Assembly (NCBI RefSeq): GCF_004798705.1
Contig: NZ_CP039290.1
Coordinates: 1,984,001 to 2,048,000 of the forward strand
Reading direction: 5' to 3'
Origin: Arthrobacter sp. PAMC25564
GTDB lineage: Bacteria > Actinomycetota > Actinomycetes > Actinomycetales > Micrococcaceae
DNA: 64,000 nt
Numbering within the stretch: position 1 is the first letter of the stretch; every line of letters begins with the position of its first letter. A model generated the notes under the pieces. That model made no database searches. It saw nothing but the letters and a program-made list of their open reading frames with translations, and was not told the origin of the DNA. Below, piece after piece: positions 36,427 through 44,468 of this stretch. The translations under genes were made by a program, and so were the position numbers.

Positions 36427-36482
36427 GCCTTCGCAACGGGTGTCCCGCCCCGGCTCCCGGGACCATGTGCAAAGCTGGGGGC

Positions 36483-37226
36483 ATGGGACACATGCTGACT
36501 ATTTCGAACAACGGGACCTCGGTCGACGCCTACCTGAGTGGACCTGCGGGTGAGCCGAGGGGCGGCCTGATCGTCATCCACGAAGTGTGGGGACTGGTGG
36601 ACCATACGAGGGCAGTTGCCGACCGCTTCGCCGCCGAGGGCTACCTGGTCCTGGCCCCGGACCTGCTGTCCGGAACGGGGATGACGCCGGAGCTGGCCAC
36701 GGAACTCCAGTCCACGCTCTTTGACCCGGAGCAGCGCAGCAAGGCCCAGCCGAAGCTCCGCGAGGTGATGGCCCCGCTGCACGCCCCGGATTTCGCCGAG
36801 CGGACGATGGCATCCCTGCAGGCCTGCTTCGAACACCTCCACGCTCTCCCGGAACTGGGCGGCCGCGTGGCGGTCACGGGCTTCTGCTTCGGCGGTACCT
36901 ACAGCTTTTCGCTGGCCACGAGGGAACCGCGCCTGCGGGCGGCGGCGCCGTTCTACGGGCACGCGGACCTGCCGCTGGAGCAGCTCCGGAACATCGGCTG
37001 CCCGGTCCTGGCGTTCTACGGTGAAAAGGACGCGGCCCTCGTTGACCGGCTGCCCTGGCTGGAGCGGCTGATGGACGAGGCCGGCGTCGACTTCACCCCC
37101 GTCGTGTATCCCGGAACCGGCCACGCCTTCTTCAACGACACCAACGACTGGACCTACGACGGCGTTGCCTCCGAAGACGCGTGGCAGCGGACCCTGGGAT
37201 TCCTGGCGAAAAACCTCGCGTCCTAG
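36483..37226 (+). CDS. Dienelactone hydrolase family protein
   Basis: About 247 residues with an alpha/beta-hydrolase fold. The nucleophile is a cysteine in GFCFGGTYSFSLA, with an acid near FYGEKDA and histidine in GTGHAFFNDT, the Cys-Asp-His triad of dienelactone hydrolases. IVIHEVWGL near residue 33 is the usual oxyanion segment. The start is uncertain: 36465, 36483 and 36492 are all ATG; GGGGG before 36483 favours one of the last two. Substrate is not evident because no chlorocatechol genes are nearby. Confidence 0.87.
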   Translation: MGHMLTISNNGTSVDAYLSGPAGEPRGGLIVIHEVWGLVDHTRAVADRFAAEGYLVLAPDLLSGTGMTPELATELQSTLFDPEQRSKAQPKLREVMAPLHAPDFAERTMASLQACFEHLHALPELGGRVAVTGFCFGGTYSFSLATREPRLRAAAPFYGHADLPLEQLRNIGCPVLAFYGEKDAALVDRLPWLERLMDEAGVDFTPVVYPGTGHAFFNDTNDWTYDGVASEDAWQRTLGFLAKNLAS

Positions 37227-37324
37227 GACGCAACACTGCGGGGGTCCGCGGCCGCGGGCAGGCAGTGCGAGGATAGTCCTGGGTGCCATGAACTGGCACA
37301 TCGGCCCGGTCGGAAGGCAAGAGC

Positions 37325-37765
37325 ATGAGCAGCAGTAACGGATTCAGGATTGTTGTGGGGGTGGACGGCTCGGCCCAGTCCCAGGCGGCCCTCGACTGGG
37401 GCGTGCAGGAGGCCCGGCTGAGGCAGGGCCAGGTGCTCGCCCTGGCGACGTGGCACCTTCCGTATGTGGCGGACGCTGCCGGCCAGGCATGGGACTACGC
37501 GGCTTTCGAGCAGGATGTGCAGGCGGTCCTTGCTGAGGAGCTCCAGCGCGTGGCCGATCCGGCCGTGCAGATCACCGGACAGGTGGTCGAGGGGAACCCG
37601 GCGGCTGCCCTGGTGGAAGCCTCACGGGATGCGGACCTTGTCATCGTCGGATCCCGCGGACGCGGGGGATTCGCCGGCCTGCTGCTGGGGTCGGTGTCCT
37701 CCAACCTGGCGCACCATGCGCATTGCCCCGTGCTGATCATCCGGACCGGGTCCGCGGCCGATTGA
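37325..37765 (+). CDS. Universal stress protein UspA family
   Basis: 146-residue single-domain UspA: VVGVDGSAQSQAALDWG at the N-terminus and the ATP-binding C-terminal motif VGSRGRGGFAGLLLGSVSSNLAHHAHCPVLII. AAGGCAAGAGC precedes the ATG. It is followed after 25 nt by a small three-helix-bundle protein gene, probably in the same unit. Confidence 0.92.
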   Translation: MSSSNGFRIVVGVDGSAQSQAALDWGVQEARLRQGQVLALATWHLPYVADAAGQAWDYAAFEQDVQAVLAEELQRVADPAVQITGQVVEGNPAAALVEASRDADLVIVGSRGRGGFAGLLLGSVSSNLAHHAHCPVLIIRTGSAAD

Positions 37766-37790
37766 CGGCGGTCGTATCCTCCCTCAAACT

Positions 37791-38015
37791 GTGATGGTGA
37801 GCGATCCAGAGAAGGAGCCCACGGTCAGCGGCGTTGTCGCCCGGCTGTCGGCACGCTTCCCCGATGTCCCGCTGGAGCAGGTCGCCGGGATTGTTTCGGA
37901 GGAATATGACACGTTGGATGCAGGGCGGATAAAGATCTACCTGCCGACGCTGGTGGAACATCGGGCCAGGACACGGATTCGTCTCGAGTTCGGGGCGCCC
38001 TCCTTCGACAACTGA
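37791..38015 (+). CDS. Small three-helix-bundle dimerization domain protein
   Basis: 74 residues (73 if the second codon ATG is used). VVARLSARFPDVPLEQVAGIV, then a short second helix and IYLPTLVEHRARTRIRLEF match the small actinobacterial three-helix bundle dimerization domain proteins. Function unknown. It follows uspA closely, as such genes often accompany stress genes. Confidence 0.7.
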   Translation: MMVSDPEKEPTVSGVVARLSARFPDVPLEQVAGIVSEEYDTLDAGRIKIYLPTLVEHRARTRIRLEFGAPSFDN

Positions 38016-38378
38016 CTACAGGAAGTAGCGGCCTTCCCGCGACTCGACCATGCCGGTCACGCTGACGGTCTTTCCTGTCACTATGACGGCGAAGCACCTT
38101 TGGGACGCGAGGTCATAGCCCGTGTACCTGCCCGGAGCCGCCGGTATCAGTTCCGTAGTCGCGTTGTCACGGGCGTGGAAGATGATGAGTCGTCCGTTGA
38201 AGGAGTGGCCGGAGACGTAGCCGCAGCATTCGAAGTCGTAGAAGTGGACGTGGTCAGCGGAGACTTCCCCTGACATCATCAGCAGCTTCCCCGAGGCTTG
38301 TTCCCGGATGAGATGGCTGTGGGAGCCGCTGTAGAGCCGTCCCGCGACGTAGGCGACGGCGCGTTCCCTGTCTGCGAT
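38016..38378 (-). CDS. Hypothetical protein
   Basis: About 120 residues from ATG at 38378 (an ATG at 38408 is the alternative). It reads as a small beta-rich protein (HSHLIREQASGKLLMMSGEV, HVHFYDFECCGYVSGHSF, CFAVIVTGKTVSVTG) with a Cys-Cys pair. No family recognised. Its stop directly abuts the stop of the convergent small protein gene at 38015, with no base between. Confidence 0.6.
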   Translation of the reverse strand: MADRERAVAYVAGRLYSGSHSHLIREQASGKLLMMSGEVSADHVHFYDFECCGYVSGHSFNGRLIIFHARDNATTELIPAAPGRYTGYDLASQRCFAVIVTGKTVSVTGMVESREGRYFL

Positions 38379-38550
38379 CATGGCTGGTCCCGTCTCGATG
38401 CGCCCTGGCATTGGAACGCAATTCTTGCGGACCGGGGTCACGCCGCTTCGAACCCACACAAAACGGCACACCGCAAAGAAGTGAACTTCGTGTGCCGGGC
38501 GGCCCGGGCAGCGGTACGGAACCGGTGGGCGGATGTGAAATCCTAGGGGG

Positions 38551-39096
38551 ATGATAGCCCTGAGTTGGCAACTGATGACGACGGGGGTCTTTGGGAATGG
38601 TGGCAGGTCCGTGGGTCCTGCGGGGGAGATCTGGCGCACGGACCCCTCTACCCTGCGGGATGTCGTTGTCGACCGTGCAGCCATGAAAGCCCGGCTGGGG
38701 GAGTACCCGAGCCTGGAACGGGTCTGGGCGTTGTCCCTGCTGGACCGTGGCCCGCAGGCTGTGGCTGAAGGACACGCACTGCTGGCCGCTTCGAGGGACA
38801 GGTTCAGGCCCTTGCTCGTGCTCGCGCACGCCTGTCACCGTCAGTACCGCTGGCACGAAGCGGCGTTGCTGCATGAGGAGGCCCTCCGCCTGGCCGGTTC
38901 CCCGGCGAGGGAGGCCCTGGTCCGTTACGAGATCGGCAGGCGTTTCTTTGATGAGGCCCGCTACCGGGACGCTGCTGCGGAATTGCAGTGGGCGTACGAC
39001 CTGTACCGCACGGCCGGGCGCGAACGCCTTGCCCGGGTGTGCCTGCAGGCCCTGGAACGTTCCCGGGAAGTCCTGGCCGCACAGCCCGGCGGCTGA
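38551..39096 (+). CDS. Hypothetical protein with TPR-like helical repeats
   Basis: 181 residues. From about residue 45 it is all-helical with TPR-like pairs: LERVWALSLLDRGPQAVAEGHALLA, RWHEAALLHEEALRLAG, REALVRYEIGRRFFDEARYRDAAAEL, and YDLYRTAGRERLARVCLQAL. It is probably a cytoplasmic protein-interaction module. The start is uncertain (ATG 38551 or the ATG eight codons on). Confidence 0.65.
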   Translation: MIALSWQLMTTGVFGNGGRSVGPAGEIWRTDPSTLRDVVVDRAAMKARLGEYPSLERVWALSLLDRGPQAVAEGHALLAASRDRFRPLLVLAHACHRQYRWHEAALLHEEALRLAGSPAREALVRYEIGRRFFDEARYRDAAAELQWAYDLYRTAGRERLARVCLQALERSREVLAAQPGG

Positions 39097-39136
39097 GCCG
39101 GCATCGGAGCCGGAGTGGCAGCAGAGCCGGAGAGGG

Positions 39137-40635
39137 CTATTTCCAACGAAGGCGCTTTGGCCGGGAGTCCTGCCAGAAGCGGAGGAATCCTTCACGGGCC
39201 TCCCGGCCGCGTTGTTCTTCCAGGGCGTGCAGGCGTCCGTAGCTGAATCCGTTGCCCCCGGCGTCAGCGGCCTGCGCGGCGAGGGTCCGCAACATCCCGC
39301 GCGTCACCATGCTGTCCTGATGATCGCCCAAATCTCGTGGATCTTCTCGGCGCCGCCGGCAAGCCTGGTGGCCTGCCTCCCGAAGAGCGGCTCCGCTGCT
39401 TCCGCCGCGTAGCGCAACCGCTTGGCGCTCTTGCGCACTTCGTGGAGCGCGGCATCCGTCTGTGCCGTGACGGGGCCGGTGTCCAGGGCATGCACTGCCT
39501 TTTTGAGCCGTCGGCGTTCGGACGTGACGAGGCGGCCGACCGTCCGGGGCGCTTCATTCCGCGCCCGTGCCGTCAAGGGTGGCTCCGCGAGGAAGCTATC
39601 GAGGGAATCGAGGAGGCGGAAGTAGCGGCCATCCTCCAGCGCCGCCAGTCCCTCGGCGCGCGCATCGCGGTAGATGGCGCCGAGGTGTTCTTCGATCTGC
39701 TGCGCAACCGGACCCAGGAGCAACGCCGGCGGTTCGGCGCTGATCATCTCCGTCAGCCGGGTCCGCATGACCTCTGTGTCCCTGGCCTGGCCTACGGTGC
39801 CGGCCAGCCATTGAAGTTCCGTCCGCAGCGGCTTCGCGGTCCCGGTGTCCAGGAGCTTACCGAAGGTGGCCGGCACGGACCGCATCCGGCGGGCGGCCAC
39901 CCGAAGCTGATGCACAGCGTCCGGGGCATCCTCGCGTCCCCCCGGGTCCTGTGCCTTCAGGGCCTCCACCTGCTCGTGCAGGTAGAACAGCAGCGCGTCA
40001 GAGGCGGGGCCGCGCCATGTCGGTCGTGGGGCCGGAGCGGGCCCGTGGGGATATCGGGGGCCCAGAGCGCGGGCGAGTTTGGATGGAAGCTCTGCGGGGC
40101 GGTGGCTGTCGGCGGCGAGCAGCTTGTCGGCGGCCTTGAGCAGCCGTCCGGTGCCTTCGACCAGCTCGATTTCCCATTCCCGCCATACGGACCGCTCCCT
40201 CCTGCGGGTCCAGGAGGGAGCGGGCATCAACGCGGTCGTCACAGAACCCGGCCAGGATCGTTCCGTCGGCGGCTTGAAGGGGCAGTACGGTACGGCGGGT
40301 CGTCACCCGTGCGACCGGCACGAGTTCGCGGTCCCTGCTGTGGACGCGCACGAGCTGCCGCAGCCGCTCGGGCACCGAACCGTCATCTCCGCCCGGTGGC
40401 TCCCGGATTTCGCGGCGTTCCCGGCTGCAAGGGGCAGTTTCAAGTGCCATCCGGCATCGCTGCCGCCCGCCCGCCGGCGCAGCGTTATCCGGCGGGCGGC
40501 CAGGGCCAGTTCCGCTGTATCGAAGTAGACGGCGTCCAGGTCCTGCTGCTCCGGCGGCCCGATGTGATCGACTCCGGGCAATGACTGCAGCGGCGGCAGG
40601 GGATCGGATGCCGCGGCGTCGTATTTTCGTTCCAC
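39137..40635 (-). pseudogene. CYTH-CHAD domain protein, disrupted by three frameshifts
   Basis: Reading leftward from GTG 40635 (VERKYDAA, DAVYFDTAELALAARRITLRRR, WHLKLPLAAG) a CYTH domain begins. At about 40415-40428 it must shift frame to continue as EIREPPGG, VPERLRQLVRVHSRDR, TRRTVLPLQAADGTILAGF. At about 40185-40215 it shifts back to VWREWEIELVEG and the CHAD domain (VHQLRVAARRMRS, LHEVRKSAKRLRYAAEA). At 39330-39332 a missing T shifts EKIHEI into LGDHQDSMVTRG, NGFSYGRLHALEEQR. Repaired, it is about 499 residues, the normal CYTH-CHAD length. CHAD proteins bind polyphosphate; CYTH acts on triphosphates. Confidence 0.85.
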
Positions 40636-40668
40636 TTCAAGCTCGTCAGAACCGGCCAGGCTTAAGGT

Positions 40669-40710
40669 TAGGGCCGTCAGGCACGGAAGGGTCCGTGCCT
40701 GATGGCCCTA
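40669..40710. terminator. 19-bp hairpin between DUF2510 and CYTH-CHAD genes
   Basis: TAGGGCCGTCAGGCACGGA, loop AGGG, TCCGTGCCTGATGGCCCTA: 19 bp with one G-T mismatch. It lies downstream of the leftward DUF2510 gene and upstream of the CYTH-CHAD start. No strong T-tract. Confidence 0.75.
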
Positions 40711-40727
40711 GCCGGGCGACGCGGCGT

Positions 40728-41342
40728 TCAGATGGTGGCCGCGTGGTTCACGATTGTGGCCAGCAGCGCGGACATCTTGAGTCCGGCCAGGACCAGGGCC
40801 AGGAGGGTCACGCCGATCGTGGCCCAAACCGGTGCCAGTCCGCGCTTCGGCGCCACCTGGTGAACGATCACGGAGCGGCCGATCACATAGACCTCGCGGC
40901 TCAGGAACACCCAGGCCCAGTGAAAGGGGCGGACAACGCCGTCCCGGCGCAGCCGTTCCCAGTCAAGGTAGGCCATGAACGCGGACACCCCGTAGACGAC
41001 GAAACCGCTGATGACCAGCAGAAAATATTGGGGGGTGAACAACGCCGCCGGGTCGAGGGTCTGGGCCCGGCCCGCGCCGATGGTACGCAGCCGCAGGACG
41101 GGATTCCAGGTCAGCAGGAGGATGAGGGGGACCAGGGACAGGGCCACAATCAGCCAGATGAACGGGTTGTAGACCGGGGTATTCTCCCTGAGATGTGGCC
41201 TGGTAACCGGCGGACCCGGGTACGGGGGAGCGCTGAAATGAACGGTCCACGCGGTGCCGTCCCACCACCGGAGCCGGCCGGAACCCGCCGGATCCGGGTA
41301 CCAGCCAGGTCCAGGCGTCGAAGCGTTGGGCGGGACAGTCAT
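40728..41342 (-). CDS. DUF2510 membrane protein
   Basis: 204 residues. The N-terminus carries the DUF2510 motif GPGWYPDPAGSGRLRWWDGTAWT (GWYPDP...WWDG..W), followed by four hydrophobic segments near 60-80, 105-125, 145-160 and 178-198. The ATG at 41342 with AAAGAG upstream gives the motif 14 residues in; a longer frame to 41441 looks non-coding. Function unknown; DUF2510 is common in actinobacterial membrane proteins. Confidence 0.85.
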   Translation of the reverse strand: MTVPPNASTPGPGWYPDPAGSGRLRWWDGTAWTVHFSAPPYPGPPVTRPHLRENTPVYNPFIWLIVALSLVPLILLLTWNPVLRLRTIGAGRAQTLDPAALFTPQYFLLVISGFVVYGVSAFMAYLDWERLRRDGVVRPFHWAWVFLSREVYVIGRSVIVHQVAPKRGLAPVWATIGVTLLALVLAGLKMSALLATIVNHAATI

Positions 41343-41467
41343 GGGCGCTCTTTCTGTAACGGGTCGTGGAACAGAGAATACATGCCACCGGCCCCGGGCG
41401 GAGGGCCCTTCTGCACTGGCTGGCCGCGGCCGCCGTGTCATTCGGGGCGACCGGCGCGGCTGGCGCC

Positions 41468-41479
41468 TATCGTCATTGC
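41468..41479 (+). promoter_or_regulatory. -10 box of a leaderless small gene
   Basis: TATCGT (41468-41473) ends 6 nt before ATG 41480. It is the main support for a small gene here. Confidence 0.4.
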
Positions 41480-41623
41480 ATGGGCACTGACCATCCCGCG
41501 GAACTCGAGGGACAGATCTCGATCAACGAGCTGCTCGACGAGCCGATCGGCACCGAACCCATCCAACTGGCGCTGCCGATCCATTTCCACTTCCGTGAGG
41601 GGCCGGTCCGTCGGGAACCCTGA
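41480..41623 (+). CDS. Small hypothetical protein
   Basis: 47 residues, acidic at first (MGTDHPAELEGQISINELL) then ending in PIHFHFREGPVRREP. No family recognised. It is too short for confidence from length alone, but it has a leaderless-type -10 box and fills the gap between two leftward genes. Confidence 0.4.
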   Translation: MGTDHPAELEGQISINELLDEPIGTEPIQLALPIHFHFREGPVRREP

Positions 41624-41636
41624 CACCGGAGTGATA

Positions 41637-41996
41637 TCAGCGGATTGCCTTTTCCCGGGCTTCGTCCAGGGCGAGGGACACCCGGGTGGTGTGGAGGAGG
41701 GTTCCCAGCAGGGAGCGGGCGGCTCCGAGCAGGATGTTCACCTCGGGGCAGGCCAGTTCGTAAAACAGCCGGCCGTCGCGTCGTGTCGGGACGATCAGGC
41801 GCTGCCGGCGCAGCACGCCCAGATGCTGGGACAGGTTGGAAGGCTCCAGACCTGTGTTGTCGCGCAGCCGGCTCACCGCAACCGGCCCGTCGGCAAGCAT
41901 TTCCAGAAGCTGGATCCGTGCAGGGTGGCCGATGGATTTAAAAAGTTCGGCCTTCACATCGCTCAGGACAAGACCTGCGGGAAGATCATCCGCCAT
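41637..41996 (-). CDS. ArsR family transcriptional regulator
   Basis: 119-residue winged-helix protein: ELFKSIGHPARIQLLEMLADG, then RLRDNTGLEPSNLSQHLGVLRRQRLI as recognition helix, wing RRDGRLFYELACPEV. The single Cys in ACPEV lies where some ArsR sensors bind thiols or metals, but no ELCVC-type metal site is present. AAGGAGAAGG precedes the ATG. A perfect palindrome at 42071-42096 lies 75-100 nt upstream. Confidence 0.88.
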   Translation of the reverse strand: MADDLPAGLVLSDVKAELFKSIGHPARIQLLEMLADGPVAVSRLRDNTGLEPSNLSQHLGVLRRQRLIVPTRRDGRLFYELACPEVNILLGAARSLLGTLLHTTRVSLALDEAREKAIR

Positions 41997-42070
41997 GGGG
42001 CCTTCTCCTTCACGTCCAATCGCTCACAGACCGGAGTGCTCGCCGAACCCGGTTGGAGGAAACTAGCACA

Positions 42071-42096
42071 CGCAAGACAGAAAAGTCTGTCTTGCG
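42071..42096. promoter_or_regulatory. 11-bp perfect inverted repeat upstream of arsR-type gene
   Basis: CGCAAGACAGA (42071-42081), AAAG, TCTGTCTTGCG (42086-42096). Its core, CAGA-AAAG-TCTG, resembles CAGACAAGTCTG at 43658-43669 upstream of the TetR gene. Probable operator, possibly of the ArsR protein. Confidence 0.55.
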
Positions 42097-42280
42097 GTCT
42101 TCTTCGTGGGCCTGCTTGCACCTATATCGTAGCGCCGGACCGCTTTCGTGTCGTCGGCGGCGGCGGCAGGCGTGCCGGGACCCCTTGCGCAGACCGGGGT
42201 CATGGTTCAGACTTTCATGAATTCATCAATTCGGCCCCGCACTCTGCAAGTGGCTGGCATCCTACCGATGGATTCAGGCT

Positions 42281-42310
42281 GTTTCCGGTGACAACGGTGT
42301 CACCGGAAAC
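42281..42310. promoter_or_regulatory. 13-bp perfect hairpin in the leader of the YegP-like gene
   Basis: GTTTCCGGTGACA, loop ACGG, TGTCACCGGAAAC. It ends 18 nt before the AGGAGGG ribosome site. A stable leader hairpin of this kind may be an attenuator or protein-binding site, or simply an operator in the DNA. Confidence 0.55.
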
Positions 42311-42338
42311 ACAATGGTCCCGCTTCCAGGAGGGTTCT

Positions 42339-42758
42339 ATGACAGGCATGTTCGAACTGTTCCCCGACACCGACACTTCCTACCGATTTCGGCTGACTGC
42401 CCCGGACGGGACAGTCATGGCCCTCTCCAAGCCCTTCGCCGACAAGCCCGCAGCCGTGGCCGGCATCGCCGCCGTGCGCGAGTATGCCGGCATGGGACTT
42501 GTTACTGAAATAACGGAACCGCAAGGTAACACCTTGCCCCGCGCCCTGCCAGCCCGGATCCGCTCGGGTACCGGCGCTGAGAACAGACCGCGCCGCTCAG
42601 GCATCACCGGAGCCCTTGTCCGGCCGCCACACATCCGCATCCGGTCCGCCGCCCGTTTCCTCCGCGAACGTGCCATTACCCGGAATCACCAGATGATCCT
42701 GCGCTGGCGGCAAACCCTGGGATCACGAACGGCTCCGGCTGAGCCCAGCGCGTGCTGA
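42339..42758 (+). CDS. YegP/DUF1508-like protein with basic C-terminal extension
   Basis: 139 residues. The first 63 (MTGMFELFPDTDTSYRFRL, APDGTVMALSKPFADKPAAVAG, EYAGMGLVTEITE) match one YegP-type DUF1508 repeat. The last 75 are Arg-rich (RIRSGTGAENRPRRSG, IRIRSAARFLRER, QMILRWRQ) and unlike the family, perhaps a nucleic-acid-binding tail or a fusion. AGGAGGG lies 4-10 nt before the ATG. The frame extends far upstream without coding character; that part is ignored. Confidence 0.75.
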   Translation: MTGMFELFPDTDTSYRFRLTAPDGTVMALSKPFADKPAAVAGIAAVREYAGMGLVTEITEPQGNTLPRALPARIRSGTGAENRPRRSGITGALVRPPHIRIRSAARFLRERAITRNHQMILRWRQTLGSRTAPAEPSAC

Positions 42759-42906
42759 AACCGGCCTTCTCCCCGACCGTCCGATGGGAGGAATCGTTGT
42801 CTGCCGGCCACCAAGGACCGGCGGAAAACTTCACGGACGTCGCCCGAGCGGCCCGGGCCGGGCCCGAAGAGGGCGTTCGGCCGCCGACAGAGCCTGGAGT
42901 GCAGGC

Positions 42907-43569
42907 GTGTCGGTGACCACCTTGAAAGCACTTCAGGCCTACTCCAGCGCACTGCTGGCCGAGGAATGCCTCGCGGGGACCTTTCACTATGACCTGGTGA
43001 CCGGGGAGCTGCAATGGTCCGAGGAGATCTACCTCATCCACGGCTATCGCCGGGGAGAGGTCGTCCCCACGGTTGACCTCCTGATGTCACACAAGCATCC
43101 CGAAGACAGGGACCGGTGCAGGGAAAATTTTGAAGTATGCCGCGGGGCAGGCTTTTTTGCCAGCTACCACCGTCTTATCGACGCACGGCGCCGGGAACGC
43201 CGGGTCCTGACCGCGGGGGAGGCGGTACCGGACGATTCCGGGAGGCCGCTTTTCATCGACGGATTTGTCCTCGATCTCACAAAGACTCTTCAGCTGGAGA
43301 CGGACCGGACCGCCCGCGAAGCAATAGCCGGAGCTATCGGTACGCGAGGCCTCATCGAACAGGCCAAGGGCATCCTGATGGGAATCCTTCACATTGGCTC
43401 CAACGCCGCCTTTGAACGGCTTTCTGCCTACAGCCAGCACCACAACATCAAGATCGCCCACGCGGCGGCGGCAATTGTCCGGTTGGCCAACGACACACAG
43501 GAATCCGCCACGCTCGACGGCGTCATCCACACATTGGACGGCATCTTCGCGGCGCATCAGACGGACTGA
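42907..43569 (+). CDS. PAS-ANTAR domain protein
   Basis: 220 residues. Residues 20-130 form a PAS fold (GTFHYDLVTGELQWSEEIYLIHGY, SHKHPEDRDRC, LIDARRRERRVL). Residues 145-205 form an ANTAR RNA-binding domain (AIGTRGLIEQAKGILMGIL, AFERLSAYSQHHNIKIAHAA). ANTAR proteins bind dual hexaloop RNA and relieve termination; the PAS part would sense the signal. GTG start at 42907 with GGAG about 8 nt upstream. A matching target hairpin was not found nearby. Confidence 0.87.
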   Translation: MSVTTLKALQAYSSALLAEECLAGTFHYDLVTGELQWSEEIYLIHGYRRGEVVPTVDLLMSHKHPEDRDRCRENFEVCRGAGFFASYHRLIDARRRERRVLTAGEAVPDDSGRPLFIDGFVLDLTKTLQLETDRTAREAIAGAIGTRGLIEQAKGILMGILHIGSNAAFERLSAYSQHHNIKIAHAAAAIVRLANDTQESATLDGVIHTLDGIFAAHQTD

Positions 43570-43657
43570 ACAGCGCTCATCATGATTCACGGCCGCTGCG
43601 TCGGCGGACCGGCGGCCGCGGCGTGGGCGTGGGGCAGAAGGCAACTTCAACCGAAGG

Positions 43658-43691
43658 CAGACAAGTCTGTTCGGGAAGTCCCGTGTAAAAT
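43658..43691 (+). promoter_or_regulatory. Operator and -10 of the TetR gene
   Basis: CAGACAAGTCTG (43658-43669) is a perfect 12-bp palindrome. TAAAAT (43686-43691) lies 16 nt after it and 10 nt before the ATG. The palindrome covers the -35 position, as expected for autorepression. Confidence 0.55.
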
Positions 43692-43701
43692 TTCTTCCAC
43701 G

Positions 43702-44319
43702 ATGACTGCCAACGATGCCGACGGTCCCACATTGCTGCCGGCCACTGCCATGGCCGGCCGCGACGATCCGGTGGACCGTATTCTCGCCACCGCCTACGAG
43801 CTGTTTTCCCGCCGCGGCATCCGTGACGTCGGGATTAACGAGCTGATCGACAGTTCAGGGGTCTCCAAAGCAACGTTTTACCGGCACTTTCCGTCCAAGG
43901 ACGCACTGGTGCTTGCCTTCCTCGCCCTCCGCGACCAGGTGTGGACCGTGGACCTCATCGTCGCCGAGGCCAGACGCCGCGGCCACACGGCCGAGGAACG
44001 GCTGCTCGCCATTTTCGACGTGTTCGGGGACTGGTTCCAGCGCGACGACTTCGAGGCGTGCGCGTTCATCAACGTCCTCCTGGAGATGGGACCGGAACAC
44101 CCCCTGGGGAAGGCGAGCATCGGATACCTCAGCAGGATCAGGGGCCATATCCAGGCCCTGGCCGAGGAAGCCGGGCTGGACCGCCCCGGGGAATTCGCAC
44201 GATCCTGGCACATCCTGATGAAGGGGTCCATCATCTCGGCCACGGAAGGCGACGTCCTGGCTTCGAGACGCGCCCAGCAAATGGCCCGCTGGCTGATCGA
44301 ACACCATCGGACCTTGTAA
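43702..44319 (+). CDS. TetR family transcriptional regulator
   Basis: 205 residues. N-terminal TetR helix-turn-helix: ILATAYELFSRRGIRDVGINEL then SGVSKATFYRHFPSKDALV. The C-terminal ligand domain includes WFQRDDFEACAFINVLLEM, seen in the TetR_C group that includes regulators of small-molecule efflux. The ATG at 43702 follows a -10 box by 10 nt. It is the last host gene before the prophage. Confidence 0.9.
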   Translation: MTANDADGPTLLPATAMAGRDDPVDRILATAYELFSRRGIRDVGINELIDSSGVSKATFYRHFPSKDALVLAFLALRDQVWTVDLIVAEARRRGHTAEERLLAIFDVFGDWFQRDDFEACAFINVLLEMGPEHPLGKASIGYLSRIRGHIQALAEEAGLDRPGEFARSWHILMKGSIISATEGDVLASRRAQQMARWLIEHHRTL

Positions 44320-44378
44320 CTGTGCGGATGTGGGATCGGCTGCCGGCCGGCACAGCCGATGGACGGGTCAACAACACA

Positions 44379-44424
44379 AAACCCCGCCCTTACCGGCCGT
44401 CAGGCGGGTAAGGGCGGGGTTCTT
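44379..44424. terminator. Terminator of the interrupted tRNA
   Basis: AACCCCGCCCTTACC and GGGTAAGGGCGGGGTT form a long stem with a 13-nt loop. On the minus strand it follows the tRNA 3' fragment directly and ends in a TTTTG run, so it is the original terminator of the tRNA; it also closes the TetR gene. Confidence 0.85.
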
Positions 44425-44430
44425 CCGCTG

Positions 44431-44468
44431 TGGTGCACCCCCCGGGACTCGAACCCGGAACCCATTGA
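44431..44468 (-). tRNA. 3' fragment of a tRNA (probably tRNA-Lys), prophage attachment site
   Basis: On the minus strand the sequence reads TCAAT (3' anticodon stem), GGGTT variable loop, T-arm CCGGG-TTCGAGT-CCCGG, acceptor GGGGTGC, A and encoded CCA. No 5' half exists upstream; the homology stops near 44468. This is the duplicated attachment core left when a phage integrates into the 3' end of a tRNA gene. The variable loop and acceptor fit tRNA-Lys; the anticodon is missing, so identity is inferred. Confidence 0.75.

Noticed and set aside
40581..42338. Upstream extension of the YegP-like frame
   Set aside because: It runs through antisense of DUF2510 and ArsR genes; the AGGAGGG site and family N-terminus place the start at 42339.
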